From: Trichinella spiralis
Lineage: Eukaryota > Nematoda > Enoplea > Trichinellida > Trichinellidae
Length of the DNA: 64,000 nucleotides
NCBI GenBank assembly: GCA_000181795.3
Contig: CM012954.1
Coordinates: 11,124,714 to 11,188,713, forward strand
Reading direction: 5' to 3'
The position numbers and the translations under genes are program-made. This document shows, in pieces, positions 41,026 through 57,380 of the stretch. Numbering within the stretch: position 1 is the stretch's first letter; each line of letters opens with the position of its first letter. The notes beneath the pieces were generated by a model. It saw only the letters and a program-made list of their open reading frames with translations, ran no database searches and was not told where the DNA came from.

Positions 41026-44000
41026 ATGTTAGGCAGTCGTAGGTTGCCGAATTCTCGGGCCGCAATTCAAGGTAAAACCAGTGTTATTAATTAAATATTT
41101 TCAAATGCCGCATTTCTTCAAACGTTTCAAAATTGCTACATCACTGTTTAATTGTTCTGCATTTTAATTGAGATACTTTTCAGCTTTGAAAAATTCTCAA
41201 TCAACTGCATCGTCAGCTGTGACTGAAAGAAGTGACAGTAAGTTTTTTTTGGGATTTCTATTATAAATATTATATACATGCATGTGAACGTAAAGTTTCG
41301 ACGGCATGTAAAATATCGTTTATTCAAGCACTCAGTGATGCAATATCATTTGATAAAAGTGTTGACAGTAATGAGAATAATGGAGAAGAATTTGAATATT
41401 TCAAACACACATTGGCTGACTGTGCTCTTATTGTTAGTGGAACGATTGAGAAGCCTTGCATTTTAAGTATGTTTTTTCTTTACTTTTTGACTAAACTGAA
41501 AAGTGATCATTTCTAGATTGTGATCATGTAAAATTCATAAATGAACTTCGCAAGTGCTTGCATAATCCGGATGATCGTCGTGTAATCATTCAAAATGAAA
41601 ATTTCAGTATTCGTTTTTTATTTGGAATTGTTTAGAAATTTTTGGATCAATTCAGTGCTTTTATTCAAGACCAAGAGCGTCTGAAATCGGCTCTTTTGCC
41701 GACTGAACTACCAAAGAACGACGAGTAAAGTTATAAATATTTTTCGAATATTAATTGTTATTAAATGTTTTCCTGTTTCAGAGGAATACCAGAAGATAGT
41801 TTGATCAGACTGTTACTTCGGGTGGACGAATTGCAAGTGAGCAGTTGTTATTATTGTAGAAAAAATTTCTTTACGATTATCATTTTTTTCAGGCAGACGT
41901 GGCTGTATGCCTTTTGAACATCCTACTAAAGCACTGCAAATCTACTTGGTTTTTATTTTGTTTATTTTAAAATGTCGAATTTTATAAAAATTACTTTTCA
42001 GTTCGACGCAAGAACCTGAAAATGAATTTCCTCAACTGATAATAAATCAGTTCAGATACTTGGAGCGTATTGCTGACAGCAGGGTTTGCAATTCTTTTTT
42101 TTGTAATATATACCAAGTTATTTTGTATAATCTTTTTCAGAAATTATTTTCTCACTTTTTGAAAATAGTGGAAATTGCTCCAGCTTGGATACAGCAAGAA
42201 ATTTTTTATTGTCTTCCAGAATTAATTGCTGATGATTTTCATGACGAAGCAGGAAGTGCATTATTGTAAGAAATTTTATTTTAATTTAGTTTGCAAATTT
42301 GCTTAAATTAAAATAATAAGATATATTGTATAATGTATCATACAATTTTTCAAATCATAATGATTATCATTTGATGAAAATAAAGTAGAAATTTGATCTT
42401 GGTTTGATCTTTTATTTCACATTTTATTGGTAAATTTATATAATTTCAATTTTATTCTTTTTCGATTTTCAGATACAGTTTAATTTCTATCATGTGTATT
42501 TATAAAAAATAACTTGTAAATAATTTTTGAGAGATTTGATGGTCAGTAATCCAGTGCTGACAAATTCCATTTTTGAGACAATATGCAACTTGACTTTGTC
42601 TTTACAATTGACCCATGAGGTGAGATTATGACGCGTTTGGTTTCAATTATTTATATTTAAGTAGATCACTTTTAGATCAAGGAAATGATATCTAAATCTT
42701 TATCGTCAATTGATGTAATTCAACTACCATCGAGAGTGAAATTTTTGCTGCAATGCAATTCATTGGAAGATGCAGTTCAAGTTATATTATTTCAGTACAA
42801 ACGAATGAATATAAGATAATTTTTTTTGATTTGCAGACATTGGAAATTTTAAGAGAAAAACTTGATTTTACCCGTTTGTTTGGTGCTTATCTACTTCCAG
42901 TACTTAAGCAAGACAAAGACGGGTATGGGATGCATAATTTATCTCTCATTTTCTCTTGATATTTTGCAACTATTCAGCATGTTTCCAATTTTAGCAGCGT
43001 TCAAGAAGCATTGAAGCTTTTGTCTAGTACAATTGAAACTGCTGTGCATTTTTCAAAATTTATTGCTGCTGCAATAGTGAACTTTTATAATAGAAAACGC
43101 TGGCCACCAAGTGAAGACTCTTTGAAGGTTTTATTGTATTGTATTGTATTGTATAATTTATAGTAATCAATCAGTATTTCTTTTTGCCTTTTTAGGTTTT
43201 TGATTTGATAATGCTGTTTATGCTGATGAACAGTCGACATTATAAGCAAGTGAAGCGCATATTATTGTTTCATATAAAAGCTGGCCACATCACCGGCAAC
43301 GTTCTTTCGGATACATTTCACTTTAAACAAGTATATAGATTTTTTTTAACAATTTGTATAACAAATAACATTAACGATAATTTTATTGGGAAAATATTTG
43401 TATTTTATAGCTGTTGGAACCGTATTTTTCTCAACTTATCAAAATGGCTAGTGATTTATTTGAAAGTGTCGAATTGACCGCTCAACGATTTGCTAGCAGC
43501 TTGTACGTGGAGCTTTTCCTCGTATACAAAAAAGACACCTACCGCGAGGCATTTATTTGTATTTATTGTAAATGAATTGGCGTGTTTTTATTTTTTATTT
43601 TTTAGGATATTATTACAGCATTGCTTGATCATTGCACCGGAGAGAAGGCAGCAGTGATTGGATGCGCGATTGATACTTTGCTAGCTTTAGCTGAAAATGA
43701 TGTTGACAGTCTGTGCGAATATGATTTCATAATAGTAGTATGTATTATAAAATTTAAATTATTTTCTCTCTCTCTCTCGTTAGTGTTTTAAAAAAATATT
43801 TGATTTCATGGCTTGCTGAGTTTCGTTTCCCGTTTTACGTTCGAACAAACACGGGCAGCATTTCGAATGCTCGCAAAAGTTGCATTTCAAATAGAAGACA
43901 ATTCCACCACGTTGAAGGTTATCCGAATTTTTAATATTATTAATAAAAATTTGATTTGCTAATGGAAAAATGATTTTTCAGGAAGACATGCTATTTAGCA

Positions 44001-47000
44001 TTCAAAAATATGCCGGATCACCAACGTTGGGTTTTCAGTCGATCGGCGTTGTGGCAGCGCTGTCCGCTTTGAAAGTTGCTTTCGAATATGGCGGACAGAG
44101 AAAAACGAACAATTTGCATAATTCAAAACAAGTCGACAATATCACTTCCAACAGCAGTATACAATTTTGCAAATTGGACGAAACGCTGTTCAATCAATTG
44201 TTGGACTTTATCTGCAATACGACGAAAAATAGCTACTTTTTGTCGGCTTTGGTGTTTGACGAATTGTCGAACATTGTGGAAAATACTGATGATCAGTGTT
44301 CATTTAATTTGGTAAAAATTATTATTATTATTATTGTTGTTGTTGTTGTTTACATCATCTCGTTTTAAGCAATCGTTTGAACGGAACGCCAGGGACACGT
44401 TGGCCAAGTTCATTTGTGCACCCAATGATTGCAACAGGTAAAGTTGTTGAATAAAAATGAAATTTGCATAATTTTTTTGTTTGCTTGATTTTAGAAAATT
44501 TTCACCCGATTCGCAGATCGCTTTCGGTAGCAGCGATAGTACAACAATTTTGGACGTATTTCATTCGGTTGACATTTCTTCCGACATCCAGCCTACATCC
44601 AGCACTGCGTATGCATATACACTGTGTTCAAAGTCGGGATGTTTATTTTCAATAATTTGTTTGTTTCGAATTGAAGCAACGAATGTCCAATGGTCATTTG
44701 CTTGGCACCGGCAATACGATTTTTGCGTCTCTGTGCAAAATGTGGTTCCAACAGTTCAAATGTGGATTTGAATTTTTTGACAAGTATTAAAAATATTTTC
44801 AATAAAATTTTGATTCAATTAAATAAATAAATTTATTTTTCAAATTTTTCAGATTGTCCAATCGTCCATGTGAAACAGTGGAACGTGCAAAACTTTGCAA
44901 CCCTGGATACCGTTTCGCAGGTGAAAATTCTGCGCACGTTGTTCCACTCGTCGAACGTGCTGCGCGAAGTAATCGATCGGATTGTGGCAATTTTGCATTT
45001 CATGTCTGATTTTTATGCTAATTTTTGTTTGCCACCAAATTTCAGATTTTGAATACTCTTTGCGACCGGAGTTCAACAACCGCGTCGGCACAGATGGAAA
45101 TCTGCACTCGACTTGGCGCGTTGGTCGACGTCGAAATGGAATTATCCAAATGCACTTTTGGTTTGTCTTGTTTTTTCTTGTTTGTTTGTTTATTTGTTTG
45201 TTTTATTTATTATTTACAGAATTTCCTACTGTGGAATTGGATCTGTTCACTTGGGATTACACGTGCCAACGATCGTCAACATTTCAAGCAAAATCTCGCC
45301 GACAGCCGAAAACAACAAAAAAGAAAAAGAAGCGTGCATCGAAGAAGAACAAGAAGGTTAAAAAAAGGTATTACATTTTTTTATTATTTTTAATTTTTAC
45401 TTTCAACAAATTTGCTTATCATTTGAGTGCTGAATCTGAAGGTGAAAGTCGAGATACTGTCGATCCGGTCACTCAACTCTCTTCATCAGAAGACAGCAAT
45501 GCCGAGGATGAGGCGAATGAAGATGCTAAAAACCAACAACAACAGCAACAACAATCTCCATCATTATTGTTGACCATTGATTCAAGCTCGTTCAGGTATT
45601 CATAAGATCCAATACTGATCAGTAAGTAGATTGAAATATATGCAAATTTGCAATTCTCCTTGAACAGGGAACTGGACCCGTCGGTTTTATTTTTGCTTCG
45701 CCTTCCGTTGGCCAATAATGAAGCAGGAGAAAATGATAATAACTTGGTTGCCGACGTCGCGACGATGCGGCTTGAACATTTGGAATTTTTGCTTTACGAT
45801 CTCAAGGAAAAATTGAACGCCAGAGAAGATGATTCCAAAAGGCGGTCGCATTGGTTCTTCGTATACAAGGCGAATAATAAGGTGTTTTGTGTATTTTTCA
45901 CATGTTTAATATTTTCAATCATATTTAATTTAATCTAATTTAAATATTGTTTGTTTCACAGGCATCGTCGGCCGCGAAGAAGCAGCAACGTTTTCGACAA
46001 TTATCTCAGCTTCAATTTTCCAATTTTTCTTTATCACTTCTTCCGCATCTTTTTGCTCGTCTCGAACAACTGCGCCAACGTTTGACAGTAATTGAAAAAA
46101 TTTTTCATAATTTTTGTTTTTCAATTATTAATATCTATTTTATTTTTCAATCGAAAAGGATATCGTCGTTTCATACGACGGTCTGCTCGACCATCCCCAA
46201 TCAACAACTCCCACTCACGTGCAGAATACCAACTGCGTGCAATTGTTGCTGACCAACTTGTTGCTCATATGCAAATTGTACGATTATTATGGAATTATTA
46301 ATTTTTTATTAAAATTTTTTTTCTTTTTAGAAATGCAAATGAATTTAAAAACAAAGACAAATTTAAACATTTGCTCGACGAAATTGATTCCGTTGCAGAT
46401 TTTGTCGATCAAATTCGGTGTGACAACTTTGTTTTTTCAATAATAAATAAACAAATCAATAAGTAAACATTTATTTTATAGCATTCGAGTGAAATATTTG
46501 TTGAAATTTGTCGATTTGGCCGGATCATTGCAAGCGGCGGCAACAGTTTTACAAATTGCCCAATTCATAATTGAACAACAACAGCAACCGTATGCAAATA
46601 CCGTCGACGCTGCGCTTTATCAAGAAATCAGTAACTCGTCAACTTTTTATCATGATATTTAATTTGTTATTTGTGATTGATCAAGAGAAGAAGTCTGTTT
46701 TATTGAATATTTTTTTTCTACAAATTAAGGTGAAGTAGCTTTGGAAGTGTTGCAAAGAGAATGGCAATGCAAGCTTACAAAATCAAACAAAAGCATCGGC
46801 CACATATTGCAGTAGGTCACATTTCGTGTTTGATTTTGGGGATTCAAATTCAATATCTGGTGTTCAATTATTTCAGAATCTATTTGTGGAGCAACCGTAC
46901 TTCCAGGTTGGACTGTTTAGAAGAAATAAGCAAATTGTCCATCGGGGATGCGTTGGAAAACAATTTGACAAGTTCCACTTACAGAACGTTGAACAAGTAG

Positions 47001-48260
47001 AAATTTGCATTTCTTCGATTGATTCGTTAACTTTCTTTTTGTTTGCTTTTTCAGAGATACTTTTGCAGTATGGTATGGCTTTTATCTTGTCGAATTGGCG
47101 GAGGATGCGAAAAATTTGTCTCAGGATAAACAACAACAACTATCGACACAAGTTTATTTATTTATTTGTTTATTTGTTTGTTTGTTTACATGATTCTTTT
47201 CTTTTTTTTTCGTTTCACAGGAATTATTTGTGAAATGGGTGAAATCGGTCGGTCTGTTCCGACTGTTGACTCTGCACGTTCTCGGGGTAAGCAAGATGAT
47301 ATATTATGTTAAATAATAAAAGAGTGCCACATCATCCATATAATATCATCCATTTTTGCATTTTATTGAACAGAAGGTACAGTCGAAGACGGTGCTGCGT
47401 TTGGCTCTGCTGCACGCGCCGAAATACGTGAACGCATTTTCTGAACACGCGGTTCGACTTTTGGATGCAAATTTCCGTCAACTGATCGAAGAAATTCGAC
47501 CATTACTGCACGCCATGCAACAAAGCACCCGAACGTTGCAAAACGCTTGCACTCATTTGAAGGTAACAAAAAATTTTTTTCTTCCTTCTTCTTTTTTTGT
47601 TGCTGAAGTTGTTTATTTATTTATTTATTTATTTATTTTTATTGTTGTTGTTGTTTTGGCTATTCACATTTACAGGAGAACAAAGACCGCACATTGACAA
47701 AGTTGATTCCTGGATGCAAGCGTACATTGGAAGAATTCGTTTTCAGAATCAAAGCAATGATGGTGTCCAACAATTGTACCGATGCATTGCAAATTGCCAA
47801 CTTGAAAAACAGAAATCTTCTGGTAATTTAATATTTCTCTTCTTGGATCATACACATCCAACAACAAGCTGCTGTAGTGCTTTGATTGGAATTTGCATAT
47901 TTTTTGTTTTCATCTGATTCAGGGTGAAACACTGATGTCACAGTCGTCCAGCGAAGACAACGATACACCGAAAAGTCAACGACAATCCCAAGCTGCTAGC
48001 CAAAGTGGACGACACACCCAAGCAGCGGTACAATTTTTGGATTATTGAAAAGATTCCAATCAAAAACTTTGCCAATCAATGAAATTCATTGTTTTCAATT
48101 GCATTTTCAGTGCTCATCGGTGCAACTGAAATCGGATGTGGAAGACAGTGTCGACGAAGGCCACTCTGATTCTGATCAGGGAAGTGAACAATCACCGGCA
48201 AGCATGAGTCTCATCGGCTCGGACGATGAAACTTTCCACTCGTACAGCCCTACTGTGTAA
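41026..48260 (+). CDS. FANCD2: Fanconi anaemia group D2 protein (FANCD2 / FCD-2)
   Basis: A long multi-exon gene (over 30 exons). First exons: 41026-41071, 41184-41237, 41296-41466, 41517-41581, 41636-41724, 41782-41836, 41893-41948, 42002-42083, 42141-42265; the last ends at TAA 48258-48260. Segments line up in order along the helical-repeat protein: RLLLRVDELQ, LIINQFRYLERIAD, IQLPSRVKFLLQ, LEILREKLDF, KVFDLIMLFMLMNS, RMLAKVAFQIED, CLAPAIRFLRLCAKC, a Lys-rich patch, FRELDPSVLFLL, and an acidic C-terminus (DVEDSVDEGHSDSDQ). FANCD2 pairs with FANCI, clamps DNA at stalled forks and is monoubiquitinated by FANCL for crosslink repair. One intron starts GC (43549). The exon around 43784-43916, which should carry the ubiquitinated lysine, cannot be framed cleanly. 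Several acceptors end AAG or GAG. Confidence 0.9.
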
Positions 48261-48448
48261 TGATGACAAAAGAGCAAGTATTTTTTGTTTGTTTTTTAAA
48301 ACCAACATATTTTAATTAAATGTAACCTCAATATTCATGTAGAACAAATTATAATCATATTTACAACTGGACAGAGATGAATTTATTGAAGTGGAGGGAG
48401 AAGGGAGAGGGGTACAACCTGCGTGCCTTTGTTTCCATTCATATGCCA

Positions 48449-52157
<3,709 letters not shown>

Positions 52158-55100
52158 ATGGAAGCATTAAAATTTTCGTATGTTCTTTTACTTTTGAGAT
52201 GATGGCAGTGTTTTCGAATAATGTCTTACTTCAGACTGCCTATTTATTCTGCCAAATCTGTGATAACATTCAACGATTTTAACATGGACTTGCATACTTC
52301 ATTTTCTGCAGATGAATATTGTATGATTGCTTTCTACTGCAGTGATGGTAATTAAATAATATTGATTTGTATTTGAATTTTTCGATGTCTTTTATAAATT
52401 GCTTGGCACTTTTTTGACTCTTTGAATTACTTTGCATTATTGTGTATTTTAATGCATGCAAACGTTTTAAACTTTTAAAAATGCACTATTTAAAAGTTTA
52501 TTAATGAATTTTTTATGAAAAATTTAAGACTTTTTCTCACTGAGTTGTACTTTTTGTTCAATCTATTTGTCCATTTGATTGATTTTAATTTTAGTTGAAA
52601 ACAGTTTTTTAACATTCTTCATCCGTTTAAATATTTGATTGGCAGTACTGTGTTCAATTTATTGAAATTGAAAAATTTTCAGGAAAAATACGCATCCTTT
52701 TTCGAAACAATAAAGAACACTGGAGTGTGCAAGGCTGTGCGTGGTACGAAGATCCAAAATGTACTCCCACTTCAATGTGCTTTACTACTTGTTCTCGATG
52801 GCTTATTGTTGCTACAGAATGTGGTAATGTTCGCTTAGTGCCAACTCGTTTGATTTTGGTATTGCAGCTGTCACTCATTAACTGTTAATCAATTTTATTT
52901 CATTTAAAAGTGTCAATTTTAGGACGATCGAGCATCTAAATTACTTTTGCCAGCGCACGGCAGTGTTTTATTTGATCAAGAGACCATTTCGTTAATCAGA
53001 ATTAAGAATAGTAGTAGCAATCACATTTTAGGTATTCAAAAAATCATTTTCTGAATTAAAGTATGAATGTAGATAGCAATAAATTATAGCTACTCCTACC
53101 AGCATTGTCTGTTACGAAGCCTCTGAACGTATACCTGTGGTTGTGTATGGCAATAAGGTTGTTAAATATTTTTTGTTTTATTAATTTTTAATTTTCGATA
53201 TATGATTTTAGAGTGGTGAAATAGCGGTGATGCGGCTTGATACATCTGAAAGTCGCGTTTATTCATTATTTAACGAATCTATTATTCGTGTTGAACATTT
53301 TGCCAGAGAATTTGAAAATCATTTTATTTTGGTAACTATCTTTAGCTTGTTTTTGCATATCATTGTATGGGTTTGTTTCATATTTCAGGTAACAACATGC
53401 CTTGGCACTAAACATATTGTTCGCTTGGATAATTTTATTGGGCAGATGTCTATAAGTAAAAGGTTTTTTTTAATTTTAACAGGGAAGGATTAAGTGCCCA
53501 GCTTTTGCAGATATTGTTGATACTTGTCTTCCTCAGGGCGACATTCGAATACATCAGAATGATGATCAGTTTTATTTTATTATCCAGGAGGGGAAAGATG
53601 TAAAGGTAAATTTTTCATAATATTTTAAACAAAAGTTTTATTATTTAGTTGATTATTGTTTATTTAGTTGTACGATGTTCACAATCCAACAGTTTTATTG
53701 ACTGAAATAAACTTGAAGCATATTCCAAGTGCATATTGTTTTGCCGATCCAATTTCTTTTTTCACCCACATGTCCAAGGTCTATTGTGTTTTCAATTGTT
53801 TATGCATGTCGGATAGGGTAATTGAAGATAAAATGCCTGAATATCATAGTGGCTTTTCATTCTGTTCTTTTAGCCAATACCTTTGCTGTCAGCGTGCCAT
53901 TTTGAATTGGAGCTGAATTTTTCATTTTCCAATTTTAAACTTTGTCCACTCACCAGTAAAATTGGAGGCATGCCATGTTGCTTGTTAATCACTGCGGGTA
54001 CCATCGTAGCTATAACTCCGAATAAGTAAAATTTAAATAAAAATCCACTTTTTTACTATCTATTCATGAATTGTATTTTTTACTATTCTATTTCTAGAAC
54101 GGTTACAGATATATGTCACAGCTTTATGAAAGCAGACGATTTTGTCCAGGTTGCAGAACGTTGGTGCTCAGCTACGGGATTGCGCATCGACGATATGGCG
54201 AAAAAATGTGGCACTCAATTTTTAGATACTGGCAATCCTTTGTTAGCTTTGAAACTTTTTCAAAAATTGAAAGTATGAGAATAATATATGTATTTTTTTC
54301 TTTTTTAATTTTATTTAATTATTTTTTTACCAAAGGTTCCCAAATCCGATATAGTGAAATTGTTCATTTCTCGTGGTGAATTCACAAATTTTTGGTGTTA
54401 TATAAGATTGTGGCTTTCGAACGAATTGGATTGGAATGTCGACTCTTCTTATGATATGTTGTTTGATGGTTTCATCAAAGAAATGCCATGCAATCATTCG
54501 TTGTTAACCGCGAAATGGAACCTGCGATTCCAGTATGGCTTTTAAAAGTCTTCCTTTATTTAAAAAAATATACATAAATACATGAATTTTGTTTTTCTTT
54601 AGGCAGTTTCTCACTGATATTCCATGTAAAGATCCACCGGGATGTTTTAAAAAGTTGATACAGTTGGGTGCATATACTAATTGTTGGACATTTTTGCGAT
54701 ATTGTCAAGTAGAATCGGATGATATGGTTAAAATATTGCTAGAGGTTAAGCAATGGCCTGTTGTTGGTGAGACTTTAAATATTTTAAAATGACAAATTAA
54801 AAAAATTTTATCTTAAATAAAATTTTATTGTAGAACCTTTTATTACAATTTTGGTTCACGTCTTCAAAGTAATGCAGGTTCAGTTTCCGAAAGATTTGCT
54901 CGCAAGTGCCCAATTTGTTCAAAGTGTGTATAAACTACTACCGAAATTGAGTATATATTGGTTGGAAAAGCTGTATCACAGTATAAATGAAGCTTTCGTG
55001 AAAACTCTTCTTCTATGTTGCTCCCCTTCTGGAGTGTATGTATTTATTCTGTGTATTGTGTATGTACATATGTGTTATGGTTTCATTTCAAATTTTCAGT

Positions 55101-57380
55101 AGCGCATGTGCTGGCAAGCATAAGCTGGCGTTGGCAGTTTGCAGAGTTGGTGCACGAGCGTTTGCACTGCTTGATTCACAGTTGTATGAGCGTTGTCGTA
55201 TGGAATTAGCCGTTAATGACTTGACATGCAGATTGGATCCAAACCGATTTGTTAAAGTATGGCCTACGATCAGCAGTAAGCCGGCTGGCTTTATTGAAGG
55301 CACTCTTTACGCGATGAGTACATCTACCAAGGTGATCAGTAGCGTTAGGCTGATGCTGAATTGCAATGGCAAAAATCATCAACTATTGCCAATGGTGGAA
55401 CAGCCGGATGAAATGACAACACCGCCACACATCTTGAACGAACATCAGCAACTGCTCGGACGATTAATGGTTAAACGTGTGGCTTGTGGGCGACATCACT
55501 TGCTGTTTATGTCCAGTGTTGGCTTCGTTTATGGTCGAGGTTCAAATGCGTACGGTCAACTGGGAGTTGGCCAACAGCAGCTTTGCTCCAAGCCGGTCTT
55601 GATAACTCCTTGTTTATCGGTGACACATCCAATTCGACGTATCGGATGCGGGGCTTATCACAGCGTAGCGATTGACGTCCGTGGTCATGCCTACTCTTGG
55701 GGTTGGAATGCCCATGGTCAACTTGGACTTGGCCATGTCAATATTGTTCGACATCCTTGTCCAATGCGTATAAAACAAGCATGGCTACCGTTGCAAGACG
55801 TGCAATGCGGCATTGCCCACACGATAGTTTTGTGCAAAAATGGACATTTGTACGGTTGTGGTTCCAATCGTTATGCTCAGTTGGGCTTGCATTTGGATCT
55901 GGTCAAGCAGGTAGAATTGGTTGAATTGTCATTCTACGTTCAAGAGCCGCAGTTCGTCCTTTCCATTGCCAGCGGTCCATTTGAGGTGTTCGCTTTGAGC
56001 AACAGTGCTTCAGGGCAGTATATTTTCCATTGGGGATGTTCGCCGAACATGTCCAAACCTTTTCTGAGACGGTTGATTCAGCCACCCAGTGCGGAGTGTT
56101 ATTATGAGAACAATCGTTTTTTGCCATTTTTGCCCCGTTCATTGCCGGTTGAAAATCTGTTCGGAGGCGAGCGGTTGGTCAGCGTTGCCTGTGCCAGTCT
56201 GTATTTTATTCTTCGTACACAGTCTGGTCGTCTGTTCTACTGGTCTCGTGATGCGTTCTTGAGACGTTTGATGGCCAACGATGCTGTCAATTCAGCGCCA
56301 ATCGTGATGCGCAATCCGGCAAATGTTCCATTCGATTGGGTAGTATGCGGTGAAGAGGGTAGTTTTGCTGTGGATCGAAACGGCGTTGGATGGTTTTACC
56401 CGGATTTACTTTGCCCTGGGTATTGTTGCAGTTGCAGCAATGATATCAACATCAGCAATATCAACAGCAGCGACAGCTTTGCATTCCATTATATTTGGCA
56501 ACAGTTGCAAATGCGGCGTCAGCGTGGTTCTTCCTTGGGAACGGCTTTTCCACTTGGTGTGATTGGTAATTGGGCGCCGGTGTTGCCGTCGAACACAATT
56601 CACACAGATTCGGTGAATGCGTTGTCGCGTTTTTTCAATTTCGCGCAAATTATACGACACCAAGGTGAAAAAGAGGTGCTTGAGTTGTGCTTGGAAGATT
56701 CTGGAACGATGAGCCCGTTGAAACGTTCCGGTATGTTGCTGTTGGCTGGTCAAGTGGCGGAGGCGTTTTCTCTGCTCTGCAGCCAGCTGAACAGACGAGA
56801 TGAACAAGAGACACAGACTGCTGTTGAGATTATTTTGCAGACATTTTTGCACTGGTTGCAGCATTTTGCCGGTGGGGATGAACCGCGGGCGGCATATTTT
56901 TACGGTGTCTTGCAGTTGATGCAATTGAAAGCGGCCAGTCGACCGGGACCGGTGGCCCGTTATTTGCACATGCACCGCGTTTGGCTTAGTCAAGTGCTTT
57001 CGCAGGCGATCGATCGCACCAACGCTACAATAAATTGGAGAGCTTTGCGTGACAGTTTGGAAATGAACGGCCTGTTGAAGATGAAAATCAACAGCCACGA
57101 CTACATCGCCTACGGATGGAAAGCGACCCCGATTGAACCACTGCCCGCCGATTTTACAGGAATGTTGCACTTCGGCTGTGGTCATGTGCAATTTGGCCAA
57201 TTGGAAGAGGTGATCAGGGAAAAGCTGGGCAACAGAGCTGACCATGTTTTACGGGTCCTTGGCGACAGCCTTTGGAAAGATCCGGAAAGAGCTTTGTGCG
57301 CCTCGTGCGTGTCGTCGTTGTTGGATTTCGCCGCTACCATGTTACCAACAACGAAGAAACAATTAGTAATTCGACGCTGA
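52158..57380 (+). CDS. Large protein with propeller-like N-terminus, helical middle and RCC1-repeat C-terminus
   Basis: The start is ATG 52158 (exon 52158-52177), then 52235-52347, 52683-52858, 52923 onward, about ten further short exons, and a last exon 55100-57380. Phases agree where checked. The N-terminal third alternates beta-like strands such as SRWLIVATECGNVRLVP and RIPVVVYGNKSGEIAVMRLD, resembling the WD-like propeller of HPS5/TECPR2-type trafficking proteins. The middle is helical (VQVAERWCSATGLRIDDMAK, LLALKLFQKLKVP), like an alpha-solenoid. The last exon has RCC1 repeats: VYGRGSNAYGQLGVG, AYSWGWNAHGQLGLG, LYGCGSNRYAQLGL and further degenerate ones. The C-terminus has a Cys/His cluster FGCGHVQFG...CASC that may bind zinc. 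RCC1 proteins Claret and GLO-4 act in lysosome-related organelle biogenesis, so a vesicle-trafficking role is plausible, but I do not recognise an orthologue with this exact architecture. Confidence 0.75.

Noticed and set aside
44982-45605. Single long exon in FANCD2 reading through YYIFLLFLIFTFNKFAYHL
   Set aside because: The hydrophobic segment is a T-rich in-frame intron: AAAAG|GTATTA to TTTGAG|T restores a charged linker as in other FANCD2 proteins.
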